A stretch of DNA of 64,000 nt, taken from assembly GCF_020733635.1 (NCBI RefSeq), contig NZ_JAJFZL010000001.1, forward strand, positions 2,728,001-2,792,000, written 5' to 3'. Position 1 is the stretch's first letter. Each line of letters starts with the position of its first letter. The notes under the pieces were generated by a model. The model was not told the origin of the DNA, did no database searches, and saw only the letters and a program-made list of their open reading frames with translations. Below are positions 8,647 through 17,063 of this stretch, in pieces. A program made the translations under genes and the position numbers. This stretch comes from Nocardia spumae (GTDB lineage: Bacteria > Actinomycetota > Actinomycetes > Mycobacteriales > Mycobacteriaceae).

Positions 8647-9686
8647 GCGCCGCGCCTGCGCAGAGCCGCATCTCGATCGGGGAGTGGGTACAGCGACAGC
8701 TCGGAATCGGGATGGGCCGGCTTCCAGCGTCGTTGCTGAAGCGGCTGGTCACCATACCGGTGAATGCCGACGGTGAGCAGATGTCTCCCGAGGTCGCGAT
8801 GCTGATGTCGGCGATCGCCAAGGCCCCTGACTTCAGCGACCTCAGCCCACGGGAAGCGCGGGAAGCCGAACTGAAGGATGTTCGGATCTACGGCGAACGC
8901 CCGCTGCCGATGCGACTGGTCGAGGAACTAGACCTGCCCGGAGGCCTTACCGCAACCCGGTACCGCGCCGGCACCGCCTCCACCGGGCTCGTCGTGTTCT
9001 TCCACGGAGGCGGATTCGTCCTCGGCAGTACGGCCGCCTACGACGGCCCCCTGCGGTTGCTCGCCCACCACACGGGTATGGACATCCTGTCGGTCGAATA
9101 CCGCTTGGCGCCCGAACATGCCTTTCCCGCGCCCCACCAGGACGCGCTGGTCGCCTGGGACTACGCGGTGAAGCAGTGCCCCTCGTGGGGCGTGCCGGCC
9201 GACCGTATCGTCGTCGCCGGCGACAGTTCGGGCGGAAACATCGCTGCGGTTCTCGCTCGCACGTTGCGTGGTTCCGCGCAGGAGCCCGCGCTGCAGGTCC
9301 TGATGTACCCGGCCACCGACCTCGCGGGCATGCGGCCCTCGCGACGAGAGTTCGCCGACTCACCCGCCTTGACTGCCAAGCAGATCGAGTGGTTTCTCGA
9401 CCTGTACGCGCCGCGGGCGCTCGACCGTGCCGATCCGCAGGCATCGCCACTGCTCGCCGAGGACGTGACCGGTCTGGCCCCTGCTGTCGTGACTGTCGCA
9501 GGGTTCGATCCGCTGCGCGACGACGGCATCGCCTACGCCGCGAAGCTGGCCGACAGCGGCGTTCCAGTCGAGCTGATCAGGGAGCCGGGACTCGTTCACG
9601 GTTACCTCGGGCTTACCGCGCTCAGCGCGACCAGCCGAGATGCGCTCTTGCGGATCGCGGCATCCATAGTGCGGGCCATGACGTGA
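8643..9686 (+). CDS. HSL-family alpha/beta hydrolase (esterase)
   Basis: This 347-residue enzyme belongs to the hormone-sensitive-lipase family. It has the oxyanion-hole motif HGGGF near residue 120, the nucleophile motif GDSSGGN near residue 192, an acid in DPLRDDG near residue 289 and the histidine in VHGYLG near residue 318. It is translationally coupled (ATGA) to the Baeyer-Villiger monooxygenase. The natural inference is that it hydrolyses the ester that enzyme makes, as in the acetone (acmA/acmB) and mymA-lipR gene pairs known from other actinobacteria. Confidence 0.92.
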   Translation: MSAAPAQSRISIGEWVQRQLGIGMGRLPASLLKRLVTIPVNADGEQMSPEVAMLMSAIAKAPDFSDLSPREAREAELKDVRIYGERPLPMRLVEELDLPGGLTATRYRAGTASTGLVVFFHGGGFVLGSTAAYDGPLRLLAHHTGMDILSVEYRLAPEHAFPAPHQDALVAWDYAVKQCPSWGVPADRIVVAGDSSGGNIAAVLARTLRGSAQEPALQVLMYPATDLAGMRPSRREFADSPALTAKQIEWFLDLYAPRALDRADPQASPLLAEDVTGLAPAVVTVAGFDPLRDDGIAYAAKLADSGVPVELIREPGLVHGYLGLTALSATSRDALLRIAASIVRAMT

Positions 9687-9730
9687 CAGCGCACGATGGT
9701 CACCGCCTGCAACGTCGAGAGGTAACCGCG

Positions 9731-10594
9731 ATGACTCGCGCATCGAAGTACGACGTGGCCGTGCTCGGCTGCGGGTTGATGGGCTCGGCACTGGCACGCC
9801 GGTTCGCATCCAGCGGACTGACGGTGACGGCCTGGAACCGCACGCCGAAAGGAGCCGAGGTACTCGTCACCGATGGTGTCGTGCCGGCAGCGACTGTCCG
9901 AGAGGCAGTCGAAGGGGCCGGCCTGGTGGTCGTCTGTATGTCGGATACCGATGCGGCTCTGACCACGCTCGATGCGGCGCCGAGTCTCGCCGGTCTGACG
10001 GTCGTCAATCTCAGCGATGGGACCCGCGAGGACATCGAGGGTTTGGTCGGCCGGCTCGATGAGCGCGGCGCCCGTCTCCTCGATGGAGCGACCTTCTGCT
10101 ATCCGGAGCAGATCGGCGATCCGGGCGCGATGCTGGTCTTCTCCGGATCCAGGGCGATCTGGGTGGAGCATGAGCCCACTCTGAGGATGCTGGGCGGACG
10201 GACACGGCACCTGTCCGACGACATCGCGGCCGCGAAGGAGTTGTATCTGGGCAGCAGCAACTTCTTCGGGATCGCGCTGGCCGGGTTCGTCGAGTCGACG
10301 GCCTACCTTCTGCGACGCGGCCGGACGCTCGAGGAGATTCACGACACCACCGGGTATTGCCTCGACCTGTTGCGGCACGCCACCGAGGCGATGGCGTCGG
10401 CGATCGGGTCCGGTTGCCACGAGACGGACCAAGCTCCGATTCGTGTCTTCGCCGATGTCGCCGGCAAGGTGGTGGGAGAGTTGGACAGCGCCGGTGTCGA
10501 CTCGACGGTCACGACGGCGTCGAAGCGCAAACTCGAAGCAGCGCAGCGCGCCGGTATGGGCCACCTCGGGTACTCCGCGCAGGTACTGCTTTAA
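9731..10594 (+). CDS. Imine-reductase-like NAD(P)-dependent dehydrogenase (6PGDH/HIBDH superfamily)
   Basis: This 287-residue protein has an N-terminal Rossmann domain (VAVLGCGLMGSALARRF, then WNRTPKGAEVL for the NADP phosphate). The C-terminal helical domain resembles imine reductases: the VNLSDGTREDIE, LLDGATFCYPEQIGDP and FSGSR blocks match the family layout, as does the length. It follows the hydrolase by 44 bases with a GAGAGG ribosome site. Beta-hydroxyacid dehydrogenase activity is the alternative; I do not see the typical signature of that family. Confidence 0.75.
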   Translation: MTRASKYDVAVLGCGLMGSALARRFASSGLTVTAWNRTPKGAEVLVTDGVVPAATVREAVEGAGLVVVCMSDTDAALTTLDAAPSLAGLTVVNLSDGTREDIEGLVGRLDERGARLLDGATFCYPEQIGDPGAMLVFSGSRAIWVEHEPTLRMLGGRTRHLSDDIAAAKELYLGSSNFFGIALAGFVESTAYLLRRGRTLEEIHDTTGYCLDLLRHATEAMASAIGSGCHETDQAPIRVFADVAGKVVGELDSAGVDSTVTTASKRKLEAAQRAGMGHLGYSAQVLL

Positions 10595-10603
10595 GCATCA
10601 ACT

Positions 10604-11857
10604 TCAGCAGGGAGGCGAGTCGGGCTGCCGCGACTCGCCTCTTTGCAGTTCGACCAGTGCCAGTGCTGTATCGACCGCGGCAGGGTTGTGAGCCAATGGG
10701 CGTGGCAGTAGCTCGTCCACCCGTGCGAGGCGGCGGTCGATCGTGTTGCGATGTGCGAACAACCGGTCCGCGGTCTTGGAGGTGTTGAACTGCTCGGCGA
10801 TGAAAACCCGAGCGGTGTCGCGCAGCACCTGCTCGGCGGTTGCGAGTTCGCCGAGCGTATCGGCGACGAACTGCCGCGCCTCCGCGAGATCGTTCGTCAG
10901 CAGGGTGATGAGTTGCACGTCCTCGAAGCGGACCGCACGACAGCCGGACCGCAGGCGCGTGAGCAGTGCTTGGGCTGCGGCGGCGTCGAGGTGGCTGCGG
11001 CGAAAGCCGTGTACGTCGCGCTCCGGCCGTCCTACCGCGATCCGAACGTTCGGGAGGTCGGAGACGATCTGGTCGAGATCACCTGGTGAGGGGGCGGACC
11101 TGACCGGCATCCAGGTCCAAAGCGTTGCTGTTCCCGCGACAAGTGTCAGGCGCCGCGCGGCGCCGGTCGCCCGCATCACGCGCTCTGCGGCCTCCTCGAT
11201 GCCGACGAGTTGATCATGGGTGTCGGCCCAGAGGATTGCGGCCACGTGGTGGCCGGTGAGCGCGTAACCGAGCTGAGCTTCGGCCCGAGGGCGTGTGATC
11301 GGAGCCCCTCTCAGCAGCAGTTGAACGGTCGCCATCCGTTCGGTCTCGGGCCCCTGAGCGAGTTCGGTCCGCACCTCGTCGATGTAGGCCACGACGGTTG
11401 CCATCGAATCATCGATGTAGGTTCCCAGGGAGTTGACGGATATCTCGACCAGCTGGCGAAGTTCCTCCTTGTCGTCTGTGGCGTCGAAGCAGAACCCGAG
11501 CCACGCCGACCATCCAACGCGCTGCGCGGCCCGCCACGCCTCGACGTCGTTGACATCCAGCCCGCGCAGAGCGAGGTCTCGCGCATAATGCCTGGTGTCC
11601 GGGATCATCTTCGGCGCTACCCGGCAGCCGGGATCGTCGATGTTGGCGATAAGCCAATGGGCCAGTGTGGATCGGACGAAGAGTCGATCGATCTCGGCGA
11701 GGTACGGGTTTTCGGCCAAGGCGCGCTCGCCCAGATTCCGCTGGCCCGCGGCCCACATCTCGTCGGCGATCTCGGCCACGTGATCCTGCATCTTGGTCGC
11801 AGCGGTGCGAAACAGCTCGCGTACCCGCTGCGAAGGCTGCTGTTCTTCGGCGTCCAC
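10604..11857 (-). CDS. PucR/CdaR-type transcriptional regulator
   Basis: This 417-residue protein ends in the PucR C-terminal helix-turn-helix (AEQFNTSKTADRLFAHRNTIDRRLARVDELL, about residues 350-385). Upstream lie a GGDEF-like middle domain and a helical N-terminal region. A longer open frame reaches 12091, but it would run into the divergent SnoaL gene. The GTG at 11857 has GGGAGG just upstream and gives the normal length. Such proteins are ligand-responsive regulators of catabolic genes. Its promoter region holds a TGCA palindrome, so it is a candidate owner of that operator and may autoregulate. A terminator-like hairpin lies inside its last codons. Confidence 0.85.
   Translation of the reverse strand: MDAEEQQPSQRVRELFRTAATKMQDHVAEIADEMWAAGQRNLGERALAENPYLAEIDRLFVRSTLAHWLIANIDDPGCRVAPKMIPDTRHYARDLALRGLDVNDVEAWRAAQRVGWSAWLGFCFDATDDKEELRQLVEISVNSLGTYIDDSMATVVAYIDEVRTELAQGPETERMATVQLLLRGAPITRPRAEAQLGYALTGHHVAAILWADTHDQLVGIEEAAERVMRATGAARRLTLVAGTATLWTWMPVRSAPSPGDLDQIVSDLPNVRIAVGRPERDVHGFRRSHLDAAAAQALLTRLRSGCRAVRFEDVQLITLLTNDLAEARQFVADTLGELATAEQVLRDTARVFIAEQFNTSKTADRLFAHRNTIDRRLARVDELLPRPLAHNPAAVDTALALVELQRGESRQPDSPPC
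10612..10641. terminator. Terminator hairpin between convergent reductase and PucR genes
   Basis: GAGGCGAGTC and GACTCGCCTC form a perfect 10-bp stem around a 10-base loop, followed by CTTTG. The hairpin lies 18 bases after the reductase stop and overlaps the last codons of the convergent regulator gene. Confidence 0.6.
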
Positions 11858-11917
11858 CGTTGCCTCCCAAACCTTCTCCGGACGATCAGCGTATGCGGAA
11901 ACGTGGTGGGCGTCACA

Positions 11918-11932
11918 GGTGCAAAGTGCATC
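11918..11932. promoter_or_regulatory. Palindromic TGCA operator, site 3
   Basis: GGTGCA-AAG-TGCATC lies in the 165-base divergent region between the PucR regulator (start 11857) and the SnoaL-like gene (start 12023). It could control both directions. Confidence 0.6.
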
Positions 11933-12022
11933 GCGCGGCTGCTCAGCACGGTGGTCATTGGTGTAGGTCGCCACGCCATCCAGCAAGCAAGGTGTCCCTA
12001 TATCCCCTTCGAAGGAGACGTC

Positions 12023-12436
12023 ATGTCCGCTTCCAAGCTCGCTGTCTACAACCAGAAGCTGAATGAAATTTGTGCTGCCGTCGCGGCGCACGATCTCGAA
12101 AAGGTGCTCGATTACTTCGACGACGAGTGTGTTGTCATCAACGGCGCGGGCGCCACAGTGGGCGACAAATCGGCCCTGGTCCCCGGGTTCGAGGAAATGT
12201 TCGCGACATTTCCGGACTGGACCCCGCGGGTGGCCGCGTCTTTCCTGGATGGCGACACCATCGGCGTACTTTTCGAGATCACCGGGACGGCCTTCGGTTC
12301 CGGCCCGAAGGTTACCTGGATCGGCACCGGCTACTCGACGTTCGATCCTGGGACGTTGAAAATCGTTCGCGATGTCTATTTCATGGACGAGGCAGCCCTC
12401 GAGCAGAAGATCAGCGGTTGCGAGGCGGTCGGCTGA
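12023..12436 (+). CDS. SnoaL-like / NTF2-fold protein
   Basis: This 137-residue protein has the pattern of the SnoaL-like polyketide-cyclase/NTF2 superfamily. The N-terminal helix is followed by VLDYFDDECVVINGAG, then the FEEMFATFPDW segment and strands ending in DVYFMDEAALEQK. GAAGGAG precedes the ATG by five bases. Family members act as small isomerases, hydrolases or binding proteins, and the activity here is unknown. It is divergent from the PucR gene across a shared operator, so it is probably one of that regulator's targets. Confidence 0.8.
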   Translation: MSASKLAVYNQKLNEICAAVAAHDLEKVLDYFDDECVVINGAGATVGDKSALVPGFEEMFATFPDWTPRVAASFLDGDTIGVLFEITGTAFGSGPKVTWIGTGYSTFDPGTLKIVRDVYFMDEAALEQKISGCEAVG

Positions 12437-12499
12437 GCGGCTTCCCTCCGGGGCTGGCCACGGCTTCGCAGCCCGCTCCCAGTCGCGTCGATCGGTGAC

Positions 12500-12548
12500 G
12501 AATAAGGGCCCCTGTACCGGCAGAGTAGCCGGCCAGGGGCCCCTATTC
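12500..12548. terminator. Bidirectional terminator
   Basis: GAATAAGGGCCCCTG pairs with CAGGGGCCCCTATTC, and a nested CCGGC/GCCGG stem sits inside. It lies between the convergent SnoaL-like gene and the APC permease gene and ends both transcripts. Confidence 0.8.
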
Positions 12549-12596
12549 GTGTTCAGTGTCAGACCAGGCGGTCTGCGGACAGTTCGACTGCGGCCG

Positions 12597-14051
12597 CTAC
12601 TGGCGTCCGATCTTTGCGTACGCTTGCGGCCGCGTCCGTTTGAGCAGGCGGGCCCACACGATGCCGGCCGCCAGGGCGCCGTAGAGCAGGGTCAGCATGA
12701 CGGTGACCACGCCGGCGCTGTCACCGACGAGTACCCCGATGTTCTTGGTCGCCATGACCAGAACGCCGCCGAGACCGACGAGAGCAAGGCTCGGCGCGAC
12801 GATCCGATGCCACATGGTGGTGTTCGCGGGCCGCTGGCGATTCATGAAGACGATGATGGCGACCGTCGTGATCGACAGGGAGAGGATGAAGCCGTATCCG
12901 GACCCGCCCGACAGTGGCGCGTAGACCGTTTTCGGGTTGGTGTCGACGAGGATCATGATCAGAGTCGCCACGGCTGCGACGGTGCTGACAACGAATGATC
13001 CGAGATGAGGTGACCCGTGCCTGTGATGCACCACGCCGAGGCGGCGGGAAAAGACTCCGTCGACTCCCAGGTTGAACACGTACCGGGACAGCACGTTGTG
13101 TAGGCCCAGCATCGACGCGAAGGTCCCGGTGCAGACCAGGACGGTAACCAGATCCGTCGAGACCGCGCCGGTGAAGGCGCGGAATGTGCCGAGCGAGGTA
13201 CCGGTCGGGTCGAGCTGGGACTGGGCGACGGCGTCGGCTTCGCCGACGGCTTGGACGAAGGCCCACATCGAGAGGGCGTAGCCGATTCCGATGAGAGCGA
13301 TGAACCAATACGTCGCTCGTGAAATGGTGCGGTCAGGGTCTTTCACCTCGTCCCGGAAGATGACGGTGACTTCGAACCCGGATAGGCACAGCATGGCGAA
13401 CAGCAGGCCCAGTCCGACGTTTCCGGAAAAGATGTTGTGTGCTGTGAAGGAGTGCGCCGAAAGACCGTTTGCGCCGCCGCGACCGATCACCGCCGCGTCA
13501 TAGGCGACGATCATCAGCCCTTCCAGCACCATGCACACTGTCAGTGTCCGCGCCGAGAATTCGACATTGAAGTAGCCGAAAACGCTCACCACGACCAGCA
13601 CGAGCACCGCCAGCACCTGCCATGGGATATTCGGCCCGTGGAAGGTGTCGCGGACCAGAGATTGCAAGTAGTTTCCCAATAGTGAGTACCCGGCCACGTA
13701 GAGGAACCCGTAGCTGACGGTGGCAAGAAACGCCGCTCCGAGGCCGAGTTCTCGGCCGAGTCCCTTGGTCACGAACGAGTAGAACCCGCCGGGGTTGTCG
13801 ATATGCTTGGACATTTTCATGAAGCCCGATGCGAAAAGGGCGACCAGCACACCGCACGCGATGAACGACGACGGTGCTCCGACGCCATTTCCGAAGGCGA
13901 CCACCAAGGGGAGAAAAGAAACGACCGCGACGATCGGGCCGTTGAACGCCAACACTGCGAAGAGCAATTTGAACGTGTTGAGGCTGCCGCGCAGCTTGGG
14001 ATCTTCTTTTGTGTCAGAAACACTCATAGGTGTTTCGTCGAATACGGTCAT
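12597..14051 (-). CDS. APC-superfamily amino acid/amine permease
   Basis: This 484-residue membrane protein has about twelve hydrophobic segments. It shows the APC pattern: the first helix holds LAFNGPIVAVVSFLP, then NPGGFYSFVTKGLG, and a central FEVTVIFRDEVKDPDRTI loop like that of amino-acid/polyamine/organocation transporters. The ATG at 14051 is supported by GAGG five bases upstream. It probably imports an amine, amino acid or related acid used by the neighbouring catabolic genes. Two TGCA palindromes lie in its upstream region. Confidence 0.88.
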   Translation of the reverse strand: MTVFDETPMSVSDTKEDPKLRGSLNTFKLLFAVLAFNGPIVAVVSFLPLVVAFGNGVGAPSSFIACGVLVALFASGFMKMSKHIDNPGGFYSFVTKGLGRELGLGAAFLATVSYGFLYVAGYSLLGNYLQSLVRDTFHGPNIPWQVLAVLVLVVVSVFGYFNVEFSARTLTVCMVLEGLMIVAYDAAVIGRGGANGLSAHSFTAHNIFSGNVGLGLLFAMLCLSGFEVTVIFRDEVKDPDRTISRATYWFIALIGIGYALSMWAFVQAVGEADAVAQSQLDPTGTSLGTFRAFTGAVSTDLVTVLVCTGTFASMLGLHNVLSRYVFNLGVDGVFSRRLGVVHHRHGSPHLGSFVVSTVAAVATLIMILVDTNPKTVYAPLSGGSGYGFILSLSITTVAIIVFMNRQRPANTTMWHRIVAPSLALVGLGGVLVMATKNIGVLVGDSAGVVTVMLTLLYGALAAGIVWARLLKRTRPQAYAKIGRQ

Positions 14052-14203
14052 GGAAGCCTCGATACTTTCGTGGTGTCGAACGTGTGAACCGTGAAGGAAG
14101 TGAAGCCGAACCGCCACCGCCCACCGGCTGTGATGCGGGTCTCATTCTGATGAGGAAGAAGTCGGCGAGGTACGGCATAGTTACCCACAGTTTCGGATTT
14201 GGC

Positions 14204-14218
14204 GGTGCACTGTGCACC
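14204..14218. promoter_or_regulatory. Palindromic TGCA operator, site 4
   Basis: GGTGCA-CTG-TGCACC is a perfect inverted repeat, 153 bases upstream of the APC permease start. Confidence 0.65.
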
Positions 14219-14287
14219 GTCATCTGGATCGCTGCGGTGCAAATCGGGACTATCTACGTTTAACGGACATCAATTAGTTGGGCAGCT

Positions 14288-14302
14288 GCTGCATTGTGCA
14301 TC
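14288..14302. promoter_or_regulatory. Palindromic TGCA operator, site 5
   Basis: GCTGCA-TTG-TGCATC keeps the TGCA-N3-TGCA core with degenerate outer bases. It lies 84 bases from site 4, about eight helical turns, in the same divergent region. Confidence 0.55.
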
Positions 14303-14527
14303 TCGCTGCTGTTCGGAAAATGCTTCTGGGCAAAAATCGTGAATGCCGCCATCGCAACGACATCGCACCCGGATGGAGTTCGATTGTCCCGAGATCTTCA
14401 CAGTGCCCATTCGGGGGATATGCGTTCCGGCGATCATCCGCCATTGTCATGACTGGGTCGTGGGTCACCCACAAGATGGCTCGGCGCTTACACGAATCAC
14501 TGAATCAGCACTCGGGAAGTGAAAAGC

Positions 14528-15268
14528 ATGAAGAATGCACGAATCGCGACATCTGTCGTTGCCGGCACCGCCATGGTCGTTCTCGCCTGCGGCAGCGCAC
14601 ACGCCGCGCCGGGAGCGCCGACACCGACGCCTCCCATCGAGGTCGATATCGCCCCCGGAATCCACTATCGAGGGAGCGCCGCTGATCACTCCGTGGTCGT
14701 CGATACGCCCGTCGGATCGCTGACCACCCGCGGCGGTGACTTCCAAGTCCTCGACCACCAGGGATCTCTGGTCGCGGGCACGCCGATCACCGCGCCCGAC
14801 GCGGCGCAGCCGGAAGACACCGCGCCCTCGACGGATACTGCGGCCGTGCGAGCCCCGCGGGCCGACATCACCACAAGCTCCATGGCGAGTTCGCAGACGA
14901 CGCAGGCTGTCGACGCTCCGGTTGACGAACCGTCGCAACAGGCGCACAACGTCGACGCGAGCGCCGATTTCACTGGTGCTCTCGGTGTCGCCGCGACGCA
15001 ATTCGGCCTCGCGACCGGCGTCGGAACGCTGGCCGGCGGAGTGATCGGAATGGGCGTCGGCTGTGTCGCCGGGGCGCTCACCGGTGGTTTCGTCGCGATT
15101 CCCACCGGGCCGATCGCGGCGCCGGCCGCCGCGTTGGGCTGCGTCATGGGTGCCAGCGTCGGAGCCGGGCTCGGCGGGGTGACCGGCGCCGCGGTGCTCG
15201 GGATCCCTGTCGGCATTGCGAGCGCTGTTCAGATGTACAACACCCTGCATGCAGCCGGGGACATCTGA
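14528..15268 (+). CDS. Secreted protein with glycine-rich hydrophobic C-terminal region
   Basis: This 246-residue protein has a clear Sec signal peptide (KNARIATSV, a hydrophobic core, cleavage after AHA near residue 26). A proline/threonine/aspartate-rich middle is followed by a glycine- and alanine-rich hydrophobic region (residues about 155-235) with GxxxG spacing like a glycine zipper. That region could insert in or associate with a membrane. I do not recognise a named family beyond similar secreted proteins of nocardiae. A GTG nine bases upstream is an alternative start. Confidence 0.7.
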   Translation: MKNARIATSVVAGTAMVVLACGSAHAAPGAPTPTPPIEVDIAPGIHYRGSAADHSVVVDTPVGSLTTRGGDFQVLDHQGSLVAGTPITAPDAAQPEDTAPSTDTAAVRAPRADITTSSMASSQTTQAVDAPVDEPSQQAHNVDASADFTGALGVAATQFGLATGVGTLAGGVIGMGVGCVAGALTGGFVAIPTGPIAAPAAALGCVMGASVGAGLGGVTGAAVLGIPVGIASAVQMYNTLHAAGDI

Positions 15269-15373
15269 GCGATCTCCTGGCCGTGGGACGCGGAGTGTGT
15301 TCTTCACGCCACCGAATAATTCTGTAAATCAACGACTTTGATGGCCGCAGAGTCCGGAAGGCGGCTAGCGAGC

Positions 15374-15420
15374 ACCAGCGCGGGCATGAGGATGTAACGA
15401 CGCCTCATGCCCGCGCTGGT
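15374..15420. terminator. Long perfect hairpin, probable terminator
   Basis: ACCAGCGCGGGCATGAG pairs perfectly with CTCATGCCCGCGCTGGT around a 13-base loop, a 17-bp stem. It follows the secreted-protein gene by 105 bases. Confidence 0.7.
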
Positions 15421-15441
15421 CCGCTGTGCGCAGCCCGGCGC

Positions 15442-15456
15442 GGTGCATTATGCACC
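15442..15456. promoter_or_regulatory. Palindromic TGCA operator, site 6
   Basis: GGTGCA-TTA-TGCACC is a perfect inverted repeat, 154 bases upstream of the LuxR-type regulator start. Confidence 0.65.
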
Positions 15457-15609
15457 GCCACAGGGCGAATCTTGCGCTGAATTCACGTTGATCGGCCCAC
15501 TGATCCAGAGCAGGTTGAGAGCCAGGCCACAGAAATCATCGGTCGTGCCGGCGTCAGTCGGCGGACCATGGCGATGGCTTCATCGGATCGACAGACAGGA
15601 GGGCTGAGC

Positions 15610-16236
15610 ATGGCGGCAACGTCTGCCGTTCTGGCGGGGAGCCGAAGACAACAGGATGTCCTCGTCGTGGAAGAGCACGAGCTGATACAGGCGGGATTGC
15701 ACGCGCTGCTGGCGCGGGAACCGTGGGTGGCGAATTGCTACAGCGCGACCTCGGCGGAAATCGCTTGGCAGCTCGCACTCCAACATCACCCCCAGCTCGT
15801 CGTGATCAGCATGTCGCTTCCTCTGCCCACGGGTTTCGAGCTGTGCAATGAGATCGTGCACCGTATTCGTGGCGTCCGGCTGGTACTTCTGTCCGCAGAC
15901 GCGGACGTTGCGACGAGCGCGGCGCTGGCACATGGGGTGGTGCCGGTGGTGCCGAAATGGCTACCCTCCGCGCTGCTGCTCGAAGAAGTCAGGCGCGTCG
16001 CCAATGAACGTCATGCGACACGCAAGGAGTCCGTTGCAGTCCGACTGTCGAAACGTGAACGCGATGTCTTGCAGCATCTCGCGCTGGGCCTGACGAACTC
16101 GGAAATGGCCCAGATGATGAATCTTTCACGATGGACCGTCAAGCAGTACACGAGCGCGCTCTATCGAAAGCTCGGCGTTCGGAACAGGACGCAGGCTGCC
16201 CGGCATGCACAAGAGTTCGGAATCGCACGTGTCTGA
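15610..16236 (+). CDS. LuxR/NarL-type regulator with degenerate receiver domain
   Basis: This 208-residue protein has an N-terminal receiver-like domain (about residues 15-125) and a C-terminal LuxR helix-turn-helix (VRLSKRERDVLQHLALGLTNSEMAQ... and VKQYTSALYRKLGVRNRTQAA). AGGAGGG precedes the ATG at 15610. In the receiver, the usual phospho-acceptor aspartate position reads VVISMSLP, a serine, and the acidic pair is glutamate (VVEEHE), while the conserved lysine (VPKWLP) remains. It is therefore probably not switched by phosphorylation. No histidine kinase is encoded nearby. A TGCA operator lies upstream. Confidence 0.88.
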   Translation: MAATSAVLAGSRRQQDVLVVEEHELIQAGLHALLAREPWVANCYSATSAEIAWQLALQHHPQLVVISMSLPLPTGFELCNEIVHRIRGVRLVLLSADADVATSAALAHGVVPVVPKWLPSALLLEEVRRVANERHATRKESVAVRLSKRERDVLQHLALGLTNSEMAQMMNLSRWTVKQYTSALYRKLGVRNRTQAARHAQEFGIARV

Positions 16237-16237
16237 G

Positions 16238-16552
16238 ATGTCGAAAACTGTGCCGGCGCTGGACGGTGCGGTCGAGCATCGACCTGTAAACCATTGGGAG
16301 CGCGCACTATTGGAGTTCGCCACCGAATGGGCACCCTATGGCGGCAACGACGAGGAGGCCTTCGTACGGTTCGGGTTGTCCTCCCGGGTGTTTCACCAGC
16401 GGCTGCTGCACCTGCTCAATTCGCCGGCGGCCCGGACCCTCACCAACGCGACGGTTGCCCAACTACGGAAACAGTGCGCGAGCCGGCTGGATTCCAGCAG
16501 TCGGAGCACGCGTGAACGTCGCCCGCACGTACGGGAACAGGTATGCGAGTAG
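16238..16552 (+). CDS. Small DUF3263-like protein
   Basis: This 104-residue protein begins just after the LuxR stop. It contains ALLEFATEWAPYGGNDEEAF, then FGLSSRVFHQRLLHLLNSP, a pattern like the actinobacterial DUF3263 family (hydrophobic-W-x-GG, then FG-S-x-YY-x-L-x-L). Function unknown. It may be a DNA-binding or sigma-like helical protein. A second member lies immediately downstream, so the LuxR gene and these two probably form one transcript. Confidence 0.6.
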   Translation: MSKTVPALDGAVEHRPVNHWERALLEFATEWAPYGGNDEEAFVRFGLSSRVFHQRLLHLLNSPAARTLTNATVAQLRKQCASRLDSSSRSTRERRPHVREQVCE

Positions 16553-16637
16553 GTAGATCTGCTGTCGCTGAACATGCGTGCGCACGAAATGATTGCCGGG
16601 GTTATCGAAACCGGCGTTATCGCTCTCGAGGATGATC

Positions 16638-17063
16638 ATGGACTATTCACTGAAACGACGACCGCGTGGTTCCCAAGCGTCGTATGCCGTGCGTGTGCCG
16701 TCGAACCGGTCGTCGCGAGTTGAACAGGTGGGCTCGACGGTCGTGACCTACGACTCGTCGTGGGTGCGCTCGGCGCTGAGCCAACTGGACTTTCTTCGTT
16801 CGCTGCGGTCGGTCGATACGGAAGTGGGTCCGGTTATCGAGTTCGCCATCCGCTGGGCGCCGTTCGGGGGCGCCGACTCGGGTGATCTGCTGGTCTCGTT
16901 CGGTGTCGGGCGCCGGCGTTTCGTGGAGATGGTGCGTGAGGGCCTGCGACTTCGCCCTGGCGACGATCAGGAAGTGCGATGGCTCAAGCGCGCACTTCGT
17001 GATGCTCTCGCCTCGGCATGGTTCATCGAAAGCCCTGTTTCGGCGAGATCGGTCCGGTGCTGA
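16638..17063 (+). CDS. Second DUF3263-like protein
   Basis: This 141-residue protein repeats the core of its upstream neighbour: VIEFAIRWAPFGGADSGDLL then FGVGRRRFVEMVREGL, after an added basic N-terminal tail of about 60 residues. The ATG at 16638 is preferred for its GAGG seven bases upstream; ATG 16632 is also possible. The two genes look like a diverged tandem duplication. Function unknown. Confidence 0.6.
   Translation: MDYSLKRRPRGSQASYAVRVPSNRSSRVEQVGSTVVTYDSSWVRSALSQLDFLRSLRSVDTEVGPVIEFAIRWAPFGGADSGDLLVSFGVGRRRFVEMVREGLRLRPGDDQEVRWLKRALRDALASAWFIESPVSARSVRC

Larger units (their letters stand above)
14052..14527. other. Intergenic region with two TGCA operators
   Basis: This 476-base gap separates the divergent permease and secreted-protein genes. 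It contains two copies of the TGCA palindrome (14204-14218 and 14288-14302) and one extra half-site GGTGCA at 14234-14239. No gene is supported inside it. Confidence 0.6.
15269..15609. other. Intergenic region with terminator and operator
   Basis: This 341-base gap holds a long hairpin (15374-15420) and one perfect TGCA palindrome (15442-15456). I see no gene in it. Confidence 0.6.
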
